A DNA stretch of 64,000 nucleotides from Acetobacter cibinongensis. Its GTDB lineage: Bacteria; Pseudomonadota; Alphaproteobacteria; Acetobacterales; Acetobacteraceae. Below the pieces are notes generated by a model. The model was given only the letters and a program-made list of their open reading frames with translations. It was not told the DNA's origin and made no database searches. The stretch lies in contig NZ_BAMV01000011.1 of the NCBI RefSeq assembly GCF_000963925.1, forward strand, positions 215,493-279,492, read 5' to 3'. A program made the translations under genes and the position numbers. Numbering within the stretch: the stretch's first letter is position 1; each line of letters opens with the position of its first letter. Positions 32,398 through 41,185 of the stretch are shown in pieces.

Positions 32398-35300
32398 TTA
32401 GGCGAGTGTCATCAGACTGGCGTTACCGCCTGCCGCCGTTGTGTTGATACTGCAGGACTGTTCCTCCAGCACACACTCAGTGCCCGGCAGGCTTGTGCCT
32501 GTGATCCATGCTGACGCAATGGGGTAATCACCAGCGGAGAGAGCTTTGCGTGCTGCGGCGAAAGCCTCATCATCCCGCTCGGCCAGCACAATAGCGCAAG
32601 GCCTTGCTGTAGCACTGCTGACAATTTCAATGACGTTTTGCAGGGTGGCGGGGAGGGAAGAATGCCAGACGGCAGCAGAGTCGTGGGCCAGAACCAGCGC
32701 TTTATTCCCGCCAGAAAGAGCAAGCGAGATCTGGTTATACAGTCCGGACTTGGTCGCTGGAATACACAGGATGTTTCCGCGTGGCATCAGGCTATACAGG
32801 TTTTTCTCACCAACGGGGCCGGGCAGGGTACATTCCCCTCCAACCAGAGGTGTTCGGCTTAGCGTTGCGGCGGTTGCAGCGCCGACGCTCTCGCCTTGCT
32901 CACGTAGCCAGTCCGTCCAGGCCCGCATGGAATCCGGCAGCTTGCCCCGTACCAGTGGCCCGACTGCTGGGGCCTGTGCCAGCAGGCGGCGTAGTATCAG
33001 TGGGCCGCCTGCTTTTGGCCCGGTGCCGGAAAGGCCACGCCCGCCAAAAGGCTGCACGCCAACAACAGCCCCAATGGTGTTGCGGTTTACATACAGGTTA
33101 CCGGCCTCAACATGCGAGAGCACATGCGTGACGGTGGACTCAATCCTTGTATGCAGCCCGAATGTCAGGCCGTATCCTGTACCATTAATGTCTGTCAGCA
33201 AACGGTCCAAGTCTGTCCGGGCATAGCGTAAAACATGCAGAACCGGCCCAAAAACCTCAGCCCCCATTTCCCGCACAGAGGTAATTTCAATTAACGTTGG
33301 CGGTACAAAGCTGCCATTGGCGCAGGCTTCAGGCAGAGGCAGTGCGTAAACGGGTGCTTTTTTGGCGCGGAAGGCTTCAATATGTTTGGTAATGCCGTCT
33401 GCTGCCTCTGCTGTAATAACCGGCCCAACATCCGTGGCAAGATGTGCGGGGTTGCCAAGGCGCAGCTCGCGCATGGCCCCTCGGAGCATGGTGAGAATAT
33501 GGTCAGCACAGTCTTCCTGCACGCAGAGCAGCCGCAAGGCGGAGCAACGCTGTCCTGCACTGTCAAATGCTGAGGCCACGACATCTGCCACCACCTGTTC
33601 CGCCAGAGCTGAAGAATCAACAATCATGGCGTTCTGGCCACCGGTTTCCGCAATAAACGGAATAGGCTGGCCCGTGTGTGTACGGCGTGCTTCAATCTGA
33701 CGGTTGATGATTTGTGCGACAACGGTTGAGCCGGTGAACATAACACCAGACACATGCTCATCCCCAACCAGAGCGGCACCGGTTTCTCCATCGCCCGTCA
33801 AAAGCTGCACGGCACCCGCAGGCACACCGGCTTGGTGCAGAATATCAACTGCAAGGGCTGCAATAAGGGGTGTTTCTTCAGCAGGTTTTGCCAAAACAAC
33901 GTTACCAGCAGCAAGGGCCGCAGCAATCTGACCAAGGAAAATGGCCAGCGGAAAATTCCAGGGGCTGATGCAGGCCACAATGCCAAGGGGCACATGGGTA
34001 GCGTTCGTGAAGTCTTTGCGGATGGTTGCGCTGTAATAGCGCAGGAAGTCCACCGCTTCCCGTACCTCTGCAATACCATTTGGCAGAGACTTCCCGGCTT
34101 CACGGGAGAGAAGAGCCAGTAATTCATCCTGGCGTTCTTCCAGAAGATCAGAGGCTTTTTCCAAAATATCAGCGCGTTGCGCCGGAGGTGTGTCGGCCCA
34201 GGCCGTTTTTGCTTTCTTGGCGGCTATAGCCGCTTTTGCCACGATCTCTGGTGTTGCCTGAATAACGGTTCCCACACAGTCCGAGCGGTCAGCCGGGTTG
34301 GTGACGGGCTGTGCGTCCCCTTTAGGTTTGAGGCCTGCAACCAGAGGAGCAGACTTCCAGCTTTTGGGGGCTTTTTCTATGCCAGCAGCAAGATCCGCTA
34401 ACACTTTGTCATCTGCCAGGTCTGTGCCTGCGGAATTGCGGCGTTCTGGCGCAAACAGATCTGTGGGTTTATGAATTTCTGTATGCGGTGCTCCATACGG
34501 CGTAAAACCATGCGCTACTTCCAGCGGGTCTTCAATCAGGGCTGAAACAGGAATGGCTTCATCACCAATTTGATTGACGAAGGAAGAGTTGGCTCCGTTT
34601 TCCAGCAGACGGCGTACAAGGTATGCAAGCAGGGTTTCATGCGTGCCTACCGGAGCATATATGCGGGCAGGGCGTGCCAGTTTGTCTGCGCCAACAACCT
34701 GCTTGTACAGCGGTTCACCCATGCCATGCAGGCATTGAAATTCGTAAGACCCAACTTGAAAGTCCTCGCCTGCAAGGGTGTAGATGCTTGCAAGGGTTCG
34801 GGCATTGTGGGTGGCAAATTGCGGGAAAATAACATCGCGGGCCGCAAGCAGTTTACGGGCACAGGCCAGATAGCTGATATCAGTGTGGCATTTACGCGTA
34901 TAAACGGGAAAGTCAGATTGCCCTTCAATCTGCGCTTTCTTGATTTCACTGTCCCAGTAAGCCCCTTTAACAAGGCGGACCATCAGGCGGCGGTTGGTGC
35001 GGCGGGCCAGATCGATAATATAGTCCAGCACAAATGGGCAGCGTTTGCCGTAAGCCTGAACCACAAACCCAATACCGTTCCACCCTTCAAGGCCCGGTGT
35101 GTGGCACAGAGCCTCAAGCAGGTCGAGCGACAGGTCAAGGCGTTCGCTTTCCTCGGCATCTATGTTGATGCCGATGTCATATTTGCGGGCCAGCAGGGTG
35201 AGTTCCTGCACAACGCTCAGCAGTTCTGTCATTACCCGGTCGCGCTGGGCGCGAACGTAACGTGGGTGCAGGGCGGAAAGCTTTATGGAAATACCGGGAC

Positions 35301-36033
35301 GTTCATAAACATTGCTGCCAACCGCACTGCGGCCAATGGCGTGAATGGCGTTCAGGTAGTCCTGCCGGTAGCGTTCAGCATCCTGTGCTGTAAAGGCGGC
35401 TTCGCCCAGCATGTCATAGGAGTAGGAGAAGCCTATATCTTCCAGTTTTTTACTGTTTTTACGGGCCTGCTCAATGGTTTCGCCCAGCACAAACTGTTCA
35501 CCCATCAGGCGCATTGCTGCATCAACGGCTTTGCGAATAACGCCTTTACTGCTGCGGGCAACAAAACCGAGCAGTAAGTTGGTCAGGTTTTTTTCGTCCC
35601 GCTCTGCAACAAGGCCGCCTGTCAGTGCCAGCCCCCATGCAGCGGCATTGGCAAATAGCGGCCGCCCGCGTGAAGCGTGGGCCAGCCAGTCGCCCTCACC
35701 AATCTTATCCTGAATTAAGGCATCACGCGTTGCCGTGTCCGGAATACGGAGCAAAGCTTCTGCCAGGCACATCAGGGCGACACCCTCAGCGGAAGACAGA
35801 GAGAATTCCTGCACCAGTGTTTCCACCAGACCCGGCTTACGGTCCGCACGCAGGGTTTCTGCCAAGCGGGTTGCAAGAGCTGTTGTGGCTTGAGCCTCTG
35901 CTTCGCTCAGGGTGGCGGCAAGGGTCAGGGCGTTCACGCAAGCTGCTTCAGGCTGGCGGAAGGCCTCAATAATGGCCTTGCGCAGCGGCGTGCGGGACGA
36001 AAACACAGGGGCAGATGTGTCGCTCATGGGCAT
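32398..36033 (-). CDS. putA: Bifunctional proline dehydrogenase / P5C dehydrogenase PutA
   Basis: Oxidises proline to glutamate: FAD-dependent proline dehydrogenase, then NAD-dependent glutamate-semialdehyde dehydrogenase. The 1211 residues have a helical lead (1-190) and a PRODH barrel (about 200-510: I-S-I-K-L-S-A-L-H-P-R-Y, L-M-V-R-L-V-K-G-A-Y-W-D-S-E-I, and R-I-Y-A-P-V-G-T-H). The aldehyde dehydrogenase spans about 580-1040 (S-P-W-N-F-P-L-A-I, E-T-G-G-Q-N-A, and catalytic Cys in A-G-Q-R-C-S-A-L-R-L), followed by a C-terminal extension. There is no ribbon-helix-helix domain at the N-terminus, so it should not act as its own repressor. It is transcribed alone from an AT-rich promoter region. 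Confidence 0.96.
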   Translation of the reverse strand: MPMSDTSAPVFSSRTPLRKAIIEAFRQPEAACVNALTLAATLSEAEAQATTALATRLAETLRADRKPGLVETLVQEFSLSSAEGVALMCLAEALLRIPDTATRDALIQDKIGEGDWLAHASRGRPLFANAAAWGLALTGGLVAERDEKNLTNLLLGFVARSSKGVIRKAVDAAMRLMGEQFVLGETIEQARKNSKKLEDIGFSYSYDMLGEAAFTAQDAERYRQDYLNAIHAIGRSAVGSNVYERPGISIKLSALHPRYVRAQRDRVMTELLSVVQELTLLARKYDIGINIDAEESERLDLSLDLLEALCHTPGLEGWNGIGFVVQAYGKRCPFVLDYIIDLARRTNRRLMVRLVKGAYWDSEIKKAQIEGQSDFPVYTRKCHTDISYLACARKLLAARDVIFPQFATHNARTLASIYTLAGEDFQVGSYEFQCLHGMGEPLYKQVVGADKLARPARIYAPVGTHETLLAYLVRRLLENGANSSFVNQIGDEAIPVSALIEDPLEVAHGFTPYGAPHTEIHKPTDLFAPERRNSAGTDLADDKVLADLAAGIEKAPKSWKSAPLVAGLKPKGDAQPVTNPADRSDCVGTVIQATPEIVAKAAIAAKKAKTAWADTPPAQRADILEKASDLLEERQDELLALLSREAGKSLPNGIAEVREAVDFLRYYSATIRKDFTNATHVPLGIVACISPWNFPLAIFLGQIAAALAAGNVVLAKPAEETPLIAALAVDILHQAGVPAGAVQLLTGDGETGAALVGDEHVSGVMFTGSTVVAQIINRQIEARRTHTGQPIPFIAETGGQNAMIVDSSALAEQVVADVVASAFDSAGQRCSALRLLCVQEDCADHILTMLRGAMRELRLGNPAHLATDVGPVITAEAADGITKHIEAFRAKKAPVYALPLPEACANGSFVPPTLIEITSVREMGAEVFGPVLHVLRYARTDLDRLLTDINGTGYGLTFGLHTRIESTVTHVLSHVEAGNLYVNRNTIGAVVGVQPFGGRGLSGTGPKAGGPLILRRLLAQAPAVGPLVRGKLPDSMRAWTDWLREQGESVGAATAATLSRTPLVGGECTLPGPVGEKNLYSLMPRGNILCIPATKSGLYNQISLALSGGNKALVLAHDSAAVWHSSLPATLQNVIEIVSSATARPCAIVLAERDDEAFAAARKALSAGDYPIASAWITGTSLPGTECVLEEQSCSINTTAAGGNASLMTLA

Positions 36034-36364
36034 AGGCTATTCTTCCAGCGTGGTGGCAGCGCAAGACATCTCTGATGCAATACGGTTTCAGGAAGTTTTG
36101 GCTAAATAACGATTTTTCGTCCTTCGCATGATAATATATTATTTGCAATATCATATATTACGCAAAAAAAACGCATATGGACTGTCCAGAGAACAGCCCC
36201 GTTTTCTGGCTAGCGAACGCGCATTCCCATGGGATTGAAAAATAAGGAAAATCTACCCTGTCGCCTGCATTTTGGGCGCGGTGTGGGTAGATTTTAGGCA
36301 GCGTTTTTGTGCGCTGAAAATGGGGTTGAAGAGGCGGTTGGTCTATGAGAGCCGGGTTCGGGCC
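36034..36364. promoter_or_regulatory. putA upstream region
   Basis: A gap of 330 bases. Around 36127-36160 is a strongly AT-rich palindromic stretch containing ATAATATATTAT and ATATATTA on either side of TTGCAA, about 95-125 bases upstream of putA. It is a likely promoter/operator area, though no regulator can be named. The other half holds the terminator-like hairpin of the GntR gene. Confidence 0.35.
36248..36295 (-). terminator. Terminator after the GntR regulator
   Basis: An 11-base perfect outer stem (36248-36258 with 36285-36295) with an inner CGCC/GGCG pairing. On the minus strand it leads into a T-rich run. It lies 70 bases after the regulator stop and may work in both directions. 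Confidence 0.6.
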
Positions 36365-37069
36365 TCAACCGGTTTGAGATAGCCGTCTTTTTTGGCGGAA
36401 CACCTGTACGGAAATATCAGCAGCATGGAGGATGTGCGTGCGTGTCAAACTGGCAGCCAAGTCAGCATCCTTGGCGCGGCATGCTTCCAGAATGGCAAGA
36501 TGTTCCGAGTCAGTCGTGTCTTTACGGCCCTCAATGCGTAAATGCCCGCGAATATAACGGTCCAGCCGAATATGCAGGTCATCAATCATGGCCAGAAGGC
36601 GTGGCTTGTTGGCTGCCGCATAAATGGCATTATGAAAGGCCCGATTGAGCGCCCCGGATTTTACCGCTCCATTACTGCCGCGAGTACCTTCTACAAAGGC
36701 CTCGTAAGCGTCTTCTATGCGGGCCAAGTCTACGCGGGTCATGTTCTGCACAGCAAATGCCGCGGCCTGTTCTTCCAGCAACGCGCGAATTTGCGAGTAT
36801 TCCAGCACATCTGCTTCTTCCAGCCCCACGACCGTTGCGCCCCGATTGGGTAGAAAGGCCACAAGCCCTTCGGCTTCCAGATGTTTGAGGGCTTCACGCA
36901 CAGGAATAATGCTGACCCCAAACCCGGCAGCCAATTCTGACTGAGGCAGTGGTTGGCCCGGCTCCAGCACATCTTCCAGAATGGCAGTGCGCAGGGCTGT
37001 GCGGATGGTTTCAGAGGCCGTGCCGTGTCCTGCAAACTCCGTTTTAAGAAAAAGGTGTGCAGGCAACAT
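36365..37069 (-). CDS. GntR/FadR family transcriptional regulator (FCD domain)
   Basis: A 234-residue regulator. The winged helix-turn-helix spans about 20-85 (I-R-T-A-L-R-T-A-I-L...L-P-Q-S-E-L-A-A-G-F-G-V-S-I-I-P-V-R-E-A-L-K-H-L). The helical FCD ligand domain runs from about 95 to 225, with metal-binding-type His residues in N-R-A-F-H-N-A-I-Y and D-S-E-H-L-A-I-L. FCD regulators usually sense small carboxylic or amino acids. The neighbouring putA starts on the same strand 330 bases downstream, so control of proline or amino acid catabolism is possible but not shown. Confidence 0.88.
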   Translation of the reverse strand: MLPAHLFLKTEFAGHGTASETIRTALRTAILEDVLEPGQPLPQSELAAGFGVSIIPVREALKHLEAEGLVAFLPNRGATVVGLEEADVLEYSQIRALLEEQAAAFAVQNMTRVDLARIEDAYEAFVEGTRGSNGAVKSGALNRAFHNAIYAAANKPRLLAMIDDLHIRLDRYIRGHLRIEGRKDTTDSEHLAILEACRAKDADLAASLTRTHILHAADISVQVFRQKRRLSQTG

Positions 37070-37648
37070 GCTTATAACGGGCTCCGGTTCGTTTCATTAT
37101 CGTGTCGTTTTGCATCATAGAGAGCGTAACGGCTTTATGCCAAGGGGCCTTTGCAGGTTGTCATGGCACGGGGGTTTCAGGCTTCTGGGCTGTAAGGCCT
37201 GTGTGAACAGGCACACAGCGTGGTCACTATCGCGTGAGGCGGCAGCCAGAAAGCGACATGTTAGGGCTGTTATAGCAAACGCACGACACAAGATAAACAT
37301 GGCCGTTGCGGAGGAGGGAGCGGCTGTGGGCAAGTGGTAGTACTACAAACGCTTGTTGGCACGCAGTCAAAACCCGTAACGCCGAAGATGCTGGCTCCAT
37401 CAAAACTTTTCAGTGCTCAGATCATTTTATGAGGGATGAAAACGCGCACTCTGGAGCTGTAGAGAAAGGAGACATTTTGCCGATAACGCTGCTTTTGCCC
37501 CACCCATCAGGCAGGATTTTTTGAGGGCGGGCGTAAAAAAGCCAGCGTTATCTAGGGGCTGCCATGTTCCGTCCGCGCAGTCCGCCCGCTTGATCTTTCA
37601 GCATTTTGCGGGGCAGTTTGGCGCAATATTCCGCGAGGGAGATTCTTG
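37070..37648 (+). other. Intergenic region with a long hairpin
   Basis: About 580 bases between two divergent genes. Short frames on both strands have no plausible composition. The notable element is the 71-base stem-loop at 37482-37552. The region probably also contains the promoters of the GntR gene (minus) and the DUF2501 gene (plus). Confidence 0.35.
37482..37552 (+). ncRNA. Candidate structured RNA / leader hairpin
   Basis: A perfect 10-base outer stem (37482-37491 with 37543-37552) continues inward with partly complementary GCTTTTGCCC against GGGCG...AAAAAAGC, and a small internal TGCC/GGCA hairpin sits at the tip. It lies about 95 bases before the DUF2501 gene. It could be a leader element, a processed small RNA, or a terminator for an unannotated transcript; no known riboswitch class is recognised. 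Confidence 0.3.
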
Positions 37649-38098
37649 ATGAAGCTGTTTTCTGTCCGCGCCCTGCCGGCGCTTGCTGTTACCACCCTGT
37701 TGGCTGCTGCCCCTGTTTTTGCTCATGCAGCAGACACACCCGCCCCTGTCTCCAAAGGGGGAGAGCAGGCAGAAGCCGGTTCAAAAACTGCCACCCTGAC
37801 TGACACAGACCTGTCCGGATATGTGGGTGGGGTTCACCCGGCCGAACTTGGTGGCCTGCTGAACTACTGTAATCAGGGTTCTTATGTTGATTACGATGAC
37901 AGCTTTAAGGTGCTGCAGTCTTACAACAAAAAGACCAATGCCGTGCCAGATGGGCAGGAAGGCAACATGTACTACGCACGTGGTACGGCTGGCCAGTTGC
38001 AGGTGAACGGCAAGACGTACTCTATTGCGACCTCCAGCATTCCGGTACGCCAGAAAACCTGCAAAGCTGTGCTGGAACGTGCTAAAGCCGCTCTGTAA
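37649..38098 (+). CDS. DUF2501 (YjjA-like) periplasmic protein
   Basis: A secreted protein of 149 residues from ATG 37649 (GAGGGAG upstream; a TTG one codon earlier is less likely). The signal peptide ends near residue 26 (F-A-H-A-A-D). A short charged linker is followed by the DUF2501 domain with G-L-L-N-Y-C-N-Q-G-S-Y and a second Cys in R-Q-K-T-C-K-A-V-L. The two cysteines may form a disulfide. The role is unknown. It ends with a strong terminator and is probably a single-gene unit. Confidence 0.72.
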   Translation: MKLFSVRALPALAVTTLLAAAPVFAHAADTPAPVSKGGEQAEAGSKTATLTDTDLSGYVGGVHPAELGGLLNYCNQGSYVDYDDSFKVLQSYNKKTNAVPDGQEGNMYYARGTAGQLQVNGKTYSIATSSIPVRQKTCKAVLERAKAAL

Positions 38099-38154
38099 TA
38101 CTTGCCGTAGTAAGGTGCCTTTCTGTGTAGGAAAGGCGCGATAACTACAGTGCT

Positions 38155-38190
38155 AAAAGGCTGGCTTCTCTAAGGGAAGCCAGCCTTTTT
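38155..38190 (+). terminator. Terminator after the DUF2501 gene
   Basis: A 14-base perfect stem with a 7-base loop (arms AAAAGGCTGGCTTC and its complement), ending in five T residues. Confidence 0.9.
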
Positions 38191-38323
38191 GTTATTATAA
38201 AGAAATATTAATGTTGCGCGATGGCGCAGCCTCTCTTTCCCCCATGACCTGAATGTGACAAAGCCGACAGACCCCTGTCCGCAGGATGTCAGGGGCGTAT
38301 AAGCACAGGAAAGGTGGGAGAAC

Positions 38324-40252
38324 GTGTCAGAAGCGTTTGGAACCACCGGCGTGACACCACAGCGCGCCGGACAGTATCACGACATGGTGCAGGAAGCCGC
38401 CGCACACCCGGAGGCTTTCTGGCTACAACAGGCGCGCGGTCTGACATGGCATAAACAGCCTACTCACGCCTCCCGCAGTGATTTTTCCGGGGATGTTACG
38501 GTAGAATGGTTTGCTGACGGGCGTTTGAACGCGTCAGAAAACTGTCTTGATCGTCATTTGAGTACCCAGCCTGATAAACCTGCTCTGATATGGGAAGGGC
38601 AGGAAGACGGGCAGCGTGAAGTGCTGACCTATCAGCAGCTTCATGCCCGTGTGTGCAGGCTGGCCAATCTTATGCGTCGGCTTGGCGTCAAGAAGGGGGA
38701 ATGCGTGGCAATCCATCTGCCTATGGTGGCAGAGGGGGTTATCGCCATGTTGGCCTGTGCACGTATTGGGGCCATTCATGTTGTGCTGTTTGGTGGCTTT
38801 TCTGCGGAAGGTCTGGCAGAGCGGCTGACAGATAGCGGGGCCGTGCTTGTTCTTACAGCGAACAGTGCCCGCCGTGGCGAAAAGCGCATACCCAGCAAAG
38901 TCACGATTGATGATGCCATTGTGCGGTGTGGCCAATCCTCCTGTGTAAAGCATGTACTGGTTGTGCCGGTAACGGATGATGTGGTGTCCATGCAGTCGGG
39001 CCGTGACCTGGATTATGCAGAAGCAGTAAGCCAGGAAGCGCCTGAGTGTCCGGCTGAGTCCATGAGCGCCCTTGACCCGCTTTTTCTGCTGTACACGTCA
39101 GGCAGTACGGGCCGCCCAAAAGGGCTGGTGCATAGTACCGGGGGCTATATGGTGTGGGCGGCATTTACGCATGCCACCGTCTTTGACCATAAACCGACTG
39201 ATGTTTTCTGGTGTACGGCGGATATTAGCTGGATAACGGGGCATACTTACGTGGTGTACGGGCCACTGGCCAATGGCGGGACCATTATGGTTTATGAAGG
39301 CCTTCCTTCATGGCCGCAGCCGGGGCGTTGGTGGGACGTTATTGACCGCAATGGTGTCACCACATTTTATACGTCTCCCACGGTTGTGCGTGCCGCCATG
39401 CGGGAAGATGAGGCCGTTGTACGCAGTCGCTCCCTGAAAAGCCTGCGAATTCTTGGGACGGTAGGGGAGCCTATCAGCCCGGAAGCATGGCATTGGTTTC
39501 ATGATGAAGTTGGGAAAGGCCAGTGCGCCGTCGTGGATACATGGTGGCAGACGGAGACAGGCGGGGTCATGATTACGGCAGCCGCTAACGCCATCACGCC
39601 TCGTCCGGGTGCGGCATCTCTTCCATTGCCCGGTGTTGCGGCAACGCTGCTGGACGCCCAGGGCGTTGAGGTAACGGGTGCCGGTGAGGGGCTGCTTTGC
39701 ATGGCGCAGTCGTGGCCGGGGCAGGCCATGACAATCTGGCAGGATCATGCCCGGTATAGGCAAACCTATTTTACAACATGCCCCAACCATTATTTTACCG
39801 GGGACGGCGCACGGCGTGAGGCGGATGGGTATTACTGGATAACGGGCCGTGTTGATGATGTGGTGAATGTATCCGGGCACCGGATTGGCACAGCAGAAAT
39901 TGAGGATGCCATTGCAACGGACCACGAGGTCGTGGAAAGCGCTGCTGTTGGTATTCCGCATGACCTGAAGGGGCAGGGGCTTGTTGTCTTTGTCGTGCCA
40001 CGTGAAGCAGGCGTCTTCCATCCTTCTGCCGTAAACAGTGCGGTCTCAAAAGGGGTTGGCCGCTATGCTGTGCCCGAGAAAATATATGTTGTCAGGGACC
40101 TCCCAAAAACACGTTCAGGCAAGATTGTGCGGCGTTTGCTGCGTAAAATTGCGGCTCATGATCTGGAGGGCCTTGGGGACCTGTCTACTCTGGCCGACCC
40201 CGATATTGTGTCTGAACTGATTGCTGCCGTGAAGGAACAACAGGACGGCTAA
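38324..40252 (+). CDS. acs: Acetyl-CoA synthetase (AMP-forming)
   Basis: Activates acetate (or propionate) to acyl-CoA through acyl-AMP. The 642 residues match the Acs length of about 650. The N-terminal lead contains the Y-H-D-M and W-F-A-D-G-R-L-N-A-S-E-N-C-L-D-R-H blocks. The P-loop is Y-T-S-G-S-T-G-R-P-K-G. Also seen are D-T-W-W-Q-T-E-T-G-G and, near the end, P-K-T-R-S-G-K-I-V-R-R with the catalytic, acetylatable Lys. The start is GTG 38324 behind GGTGGGAG. In an acetic acid bacterium this enzyme matters for re-use of acetate. It is a single gene with a bidirectional terminator. Confidence 0.94.
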   Translation: MSEAFGTTGVTPQRAGQYHDMVQEAAAHPEAFWLQQARGLTWHKQPTHASRSDFSGDVTVEWFADGRLNASENCLDRHLSTQPDKPALIWEGQEDGQREVLTYQQLHARVCRLANLMRRLGVKKGECVAIHLPMVAEGVIAMLACARIGAIHVVLFGGFSAEGLAERLTDSGAVLVLTANSARRGEKRIPSKVTIDDAIVRCGQSSCVKHVLVVPVTDDVVSMQSGRDLDYAEAVSQEAPECPAESMSALDPLFLLYTSGSTGRPKGLVHSTGGYMVWAAFTHATVFDHKPTDVFWCTADISWITGHTYVVYGPLANGGTIMVYEGLPSWPQPGRWWDVIDRNGVTTFYTSPTVVRAAMREDEAVVRSRSLKSLRILGTVGEPISPEAWHWFHDEVGKGQCAVVDTWWQTETGGVMITAAANAITPRPGAASLPLPGVAATLLDAQGVEVTGAGEGLLCMAQSWPGQAMTIWQDHARYRQTYFTTCPNHYFTGDGARREADGYYWITGRVDDVVNVSGHRIGTAEIEDAIATDHEVVESAAVGIPHDLKGQGLVVFVVPREAGVFHPSAVNSAVSKGVGRYAVPEKIYVVRDLPKTRSGKIVRRLLRKIAAHDLEGLGDLSTLADPDIVSELIAAVKEQQDG

Positions 40253-40260
40253 CAGCAAAA

Positions 40261-40296
40261 AGCGGGGCAGACGTAAATCGTCTGCCCCGCTCCTTT
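40261..40296. terminator. Bidirectional terminator between acs and the CHRD gene
   Basis: A 13-base perfect stem (40261-40273 with 40279-40291) with A residues on the left and T residues on the right, placed between two converging genes. Confidence 0.88.
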
Positions 40297-40322
40297 ATCC
40301 GGCCCTCAAAGAAGGCTGGTTT

Positions 40323-40775
40323 TTATTTGCTGTCTGCTGGTGCAGGAACAGGGTTCAGCTGTGCCCGGACTTCACCATGTGGGTGCGCTGCTGTGCCAAG
40401 GCTGATGTAAAGTTTGCCATCTTTATACTGTTTGATCTCATCCGCGCTCAGCGTGATCGTGCCTTCGAGCGGAGATTTGAACGGACCCTTCAGCGTTTCA
40501 ACCGGCTCAGCCGTGTCAGCCAGTGATTTTGCAGCCAGAAGTTCTGCTGCAACAACCGGACCAGACAGGTTGTTCCATGTCACGGTGTAGCTCAGCGCAT
40601 TGTTACGCGTTTCCAGTGTGGCGCGTGCGCCGCCGGTCGCTTCGGAGGCCACTGCTTTCTGCGGTGCAAAGTGCCCCTGGGAAGCGATGGTTTCTGCGTG
40701 GGACAGAGCTGGCGCAAAAGCCAGAACGCCGGTCAGAAGAGCTGCACCAAAAGTAATAGAACGGTTTGAAATCAT
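40323..40775 (-). CDS. CHRD domain periplasmic protein
   Basis: A 150-residue secreted protein. The signal peptide ends at about 27 (L-S-H-A-E). The mature part is a CHRD (chordin-like) beta domain with L-S-Y-T-V-T-W-N-N-L-S-G-P-V, G-T-I-T-L-S-A-D-E and the closing H-P-H-G-E-V-R-A-Q-L. Bacterial CHRD proteins have no firm function. A perfect AGGAGG is 5 bases before the ATG, so translation is strong. About 45 bases further up is a candidate EcfG-type stress promoter. Confidence 0.85.
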   Translation of the reverse strand: MISNRSITFGAALLTGVLAFAPALSHAETIASQGHFAPQKAVASEATGGARATLETRNNALSYTVTWNNLSGPVVAAELLAAKSLADTAEPVETLKGPFKSPLEGTITLSADEIKQYKDGKLYISLGTAAHPHGEVRAQLNPVPAPADSK

Positions 40776-40819
40776 AGTATCCTCCTAGAATCGAAAGTAT
40801 TCACTTTCTACGAAGACCT

Positions 40820-40845
40820 AAACGAGCACCCCCGAATAAGGTTCC
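40820..40845 (-). promoter_or_regulatory. Candidate EcfG-type general stress promoter
   Basis: On the minus strand GGAAC (40845-40841) is followed after exactly 16 bases by CGTTT (40824-40820). That matches the alphaproteobacterial EcfG consensus GGAAC-N16/17-CGTT. The start codon of the CHRD gene is 45 bases downstream, which gives a leader of about 35-40 bases holding a strong AGGAGG. Whether this organism encodes EcfG cannot be seen in the window. Confidence 0.5.
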
Positions 40846-40933
40846 ATGACCGTTCATAAAATAAATGAATGTTAAAAATAAAATACCTCTATGATTTGGG
40901 CGGTATAGAATTTTTTATGGTTCGGTTTCGCAA

Positions 40934-41185
40934 CTATAGCTGTGTTGTGGCCTCTATAAACGCAAAGCGGGGAACGCCATTAACTTGCTCTTGCCACATG
41001 GCCAAAGGGCGTACCCAATAGCTGCCAAGGGCTTCGCTACGGTATGTCACGAGCCATTCCTCGGTTTCACTGTGGCGTCCGACACAGAGAACAGTATAAA
41101 GTCCGCCTTTATAATGTCTGTACAGACCGGGTTTGGGGTGTTCGGGCAGTATCATGGTGTGTGTATTTTCAGGATGGGTATTCAT
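40934..41185 (-). CDS. DUF1653 domain protein
   Basis: A small cytosolic protein (83 residues from ATG 41185; an in-frame ATG at 41203 would add six). The DUF1653 pattern is clear: H-Y-K-G-G-L-Y-T-V-L-C-V-G-R-H-S-E-T-E-E, then W-V-R-P-L-A-M-W and P-R-F. The function is unknown. Its probable start codon overlaps that of the divergent gene at 41184 in the bases CATG. Longer upstream frames run antisense through that gene and are not believed. Confidence 0.82.
   Translation of the reverse strand: MNTHPENTHTMILPEHPKPGLYRHYKGGLYTVLCVGRHSETEEWLVTYRSEALGSYWVRPLAMWQEQVNGVPRFAFIEATTQL

Noticed and set aside
34570..35577. 335-codon frame antisense to putA
   Set aside because: Opposite a confidently assigned PutA; no family features.
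37482..37552. Known riboswitch class for the hairpin
   Set aside because: No match by eye to cobalamin, TPP, SAM, glycine, FMN or similar consensus cores, so it is left as an unnamed structured element.
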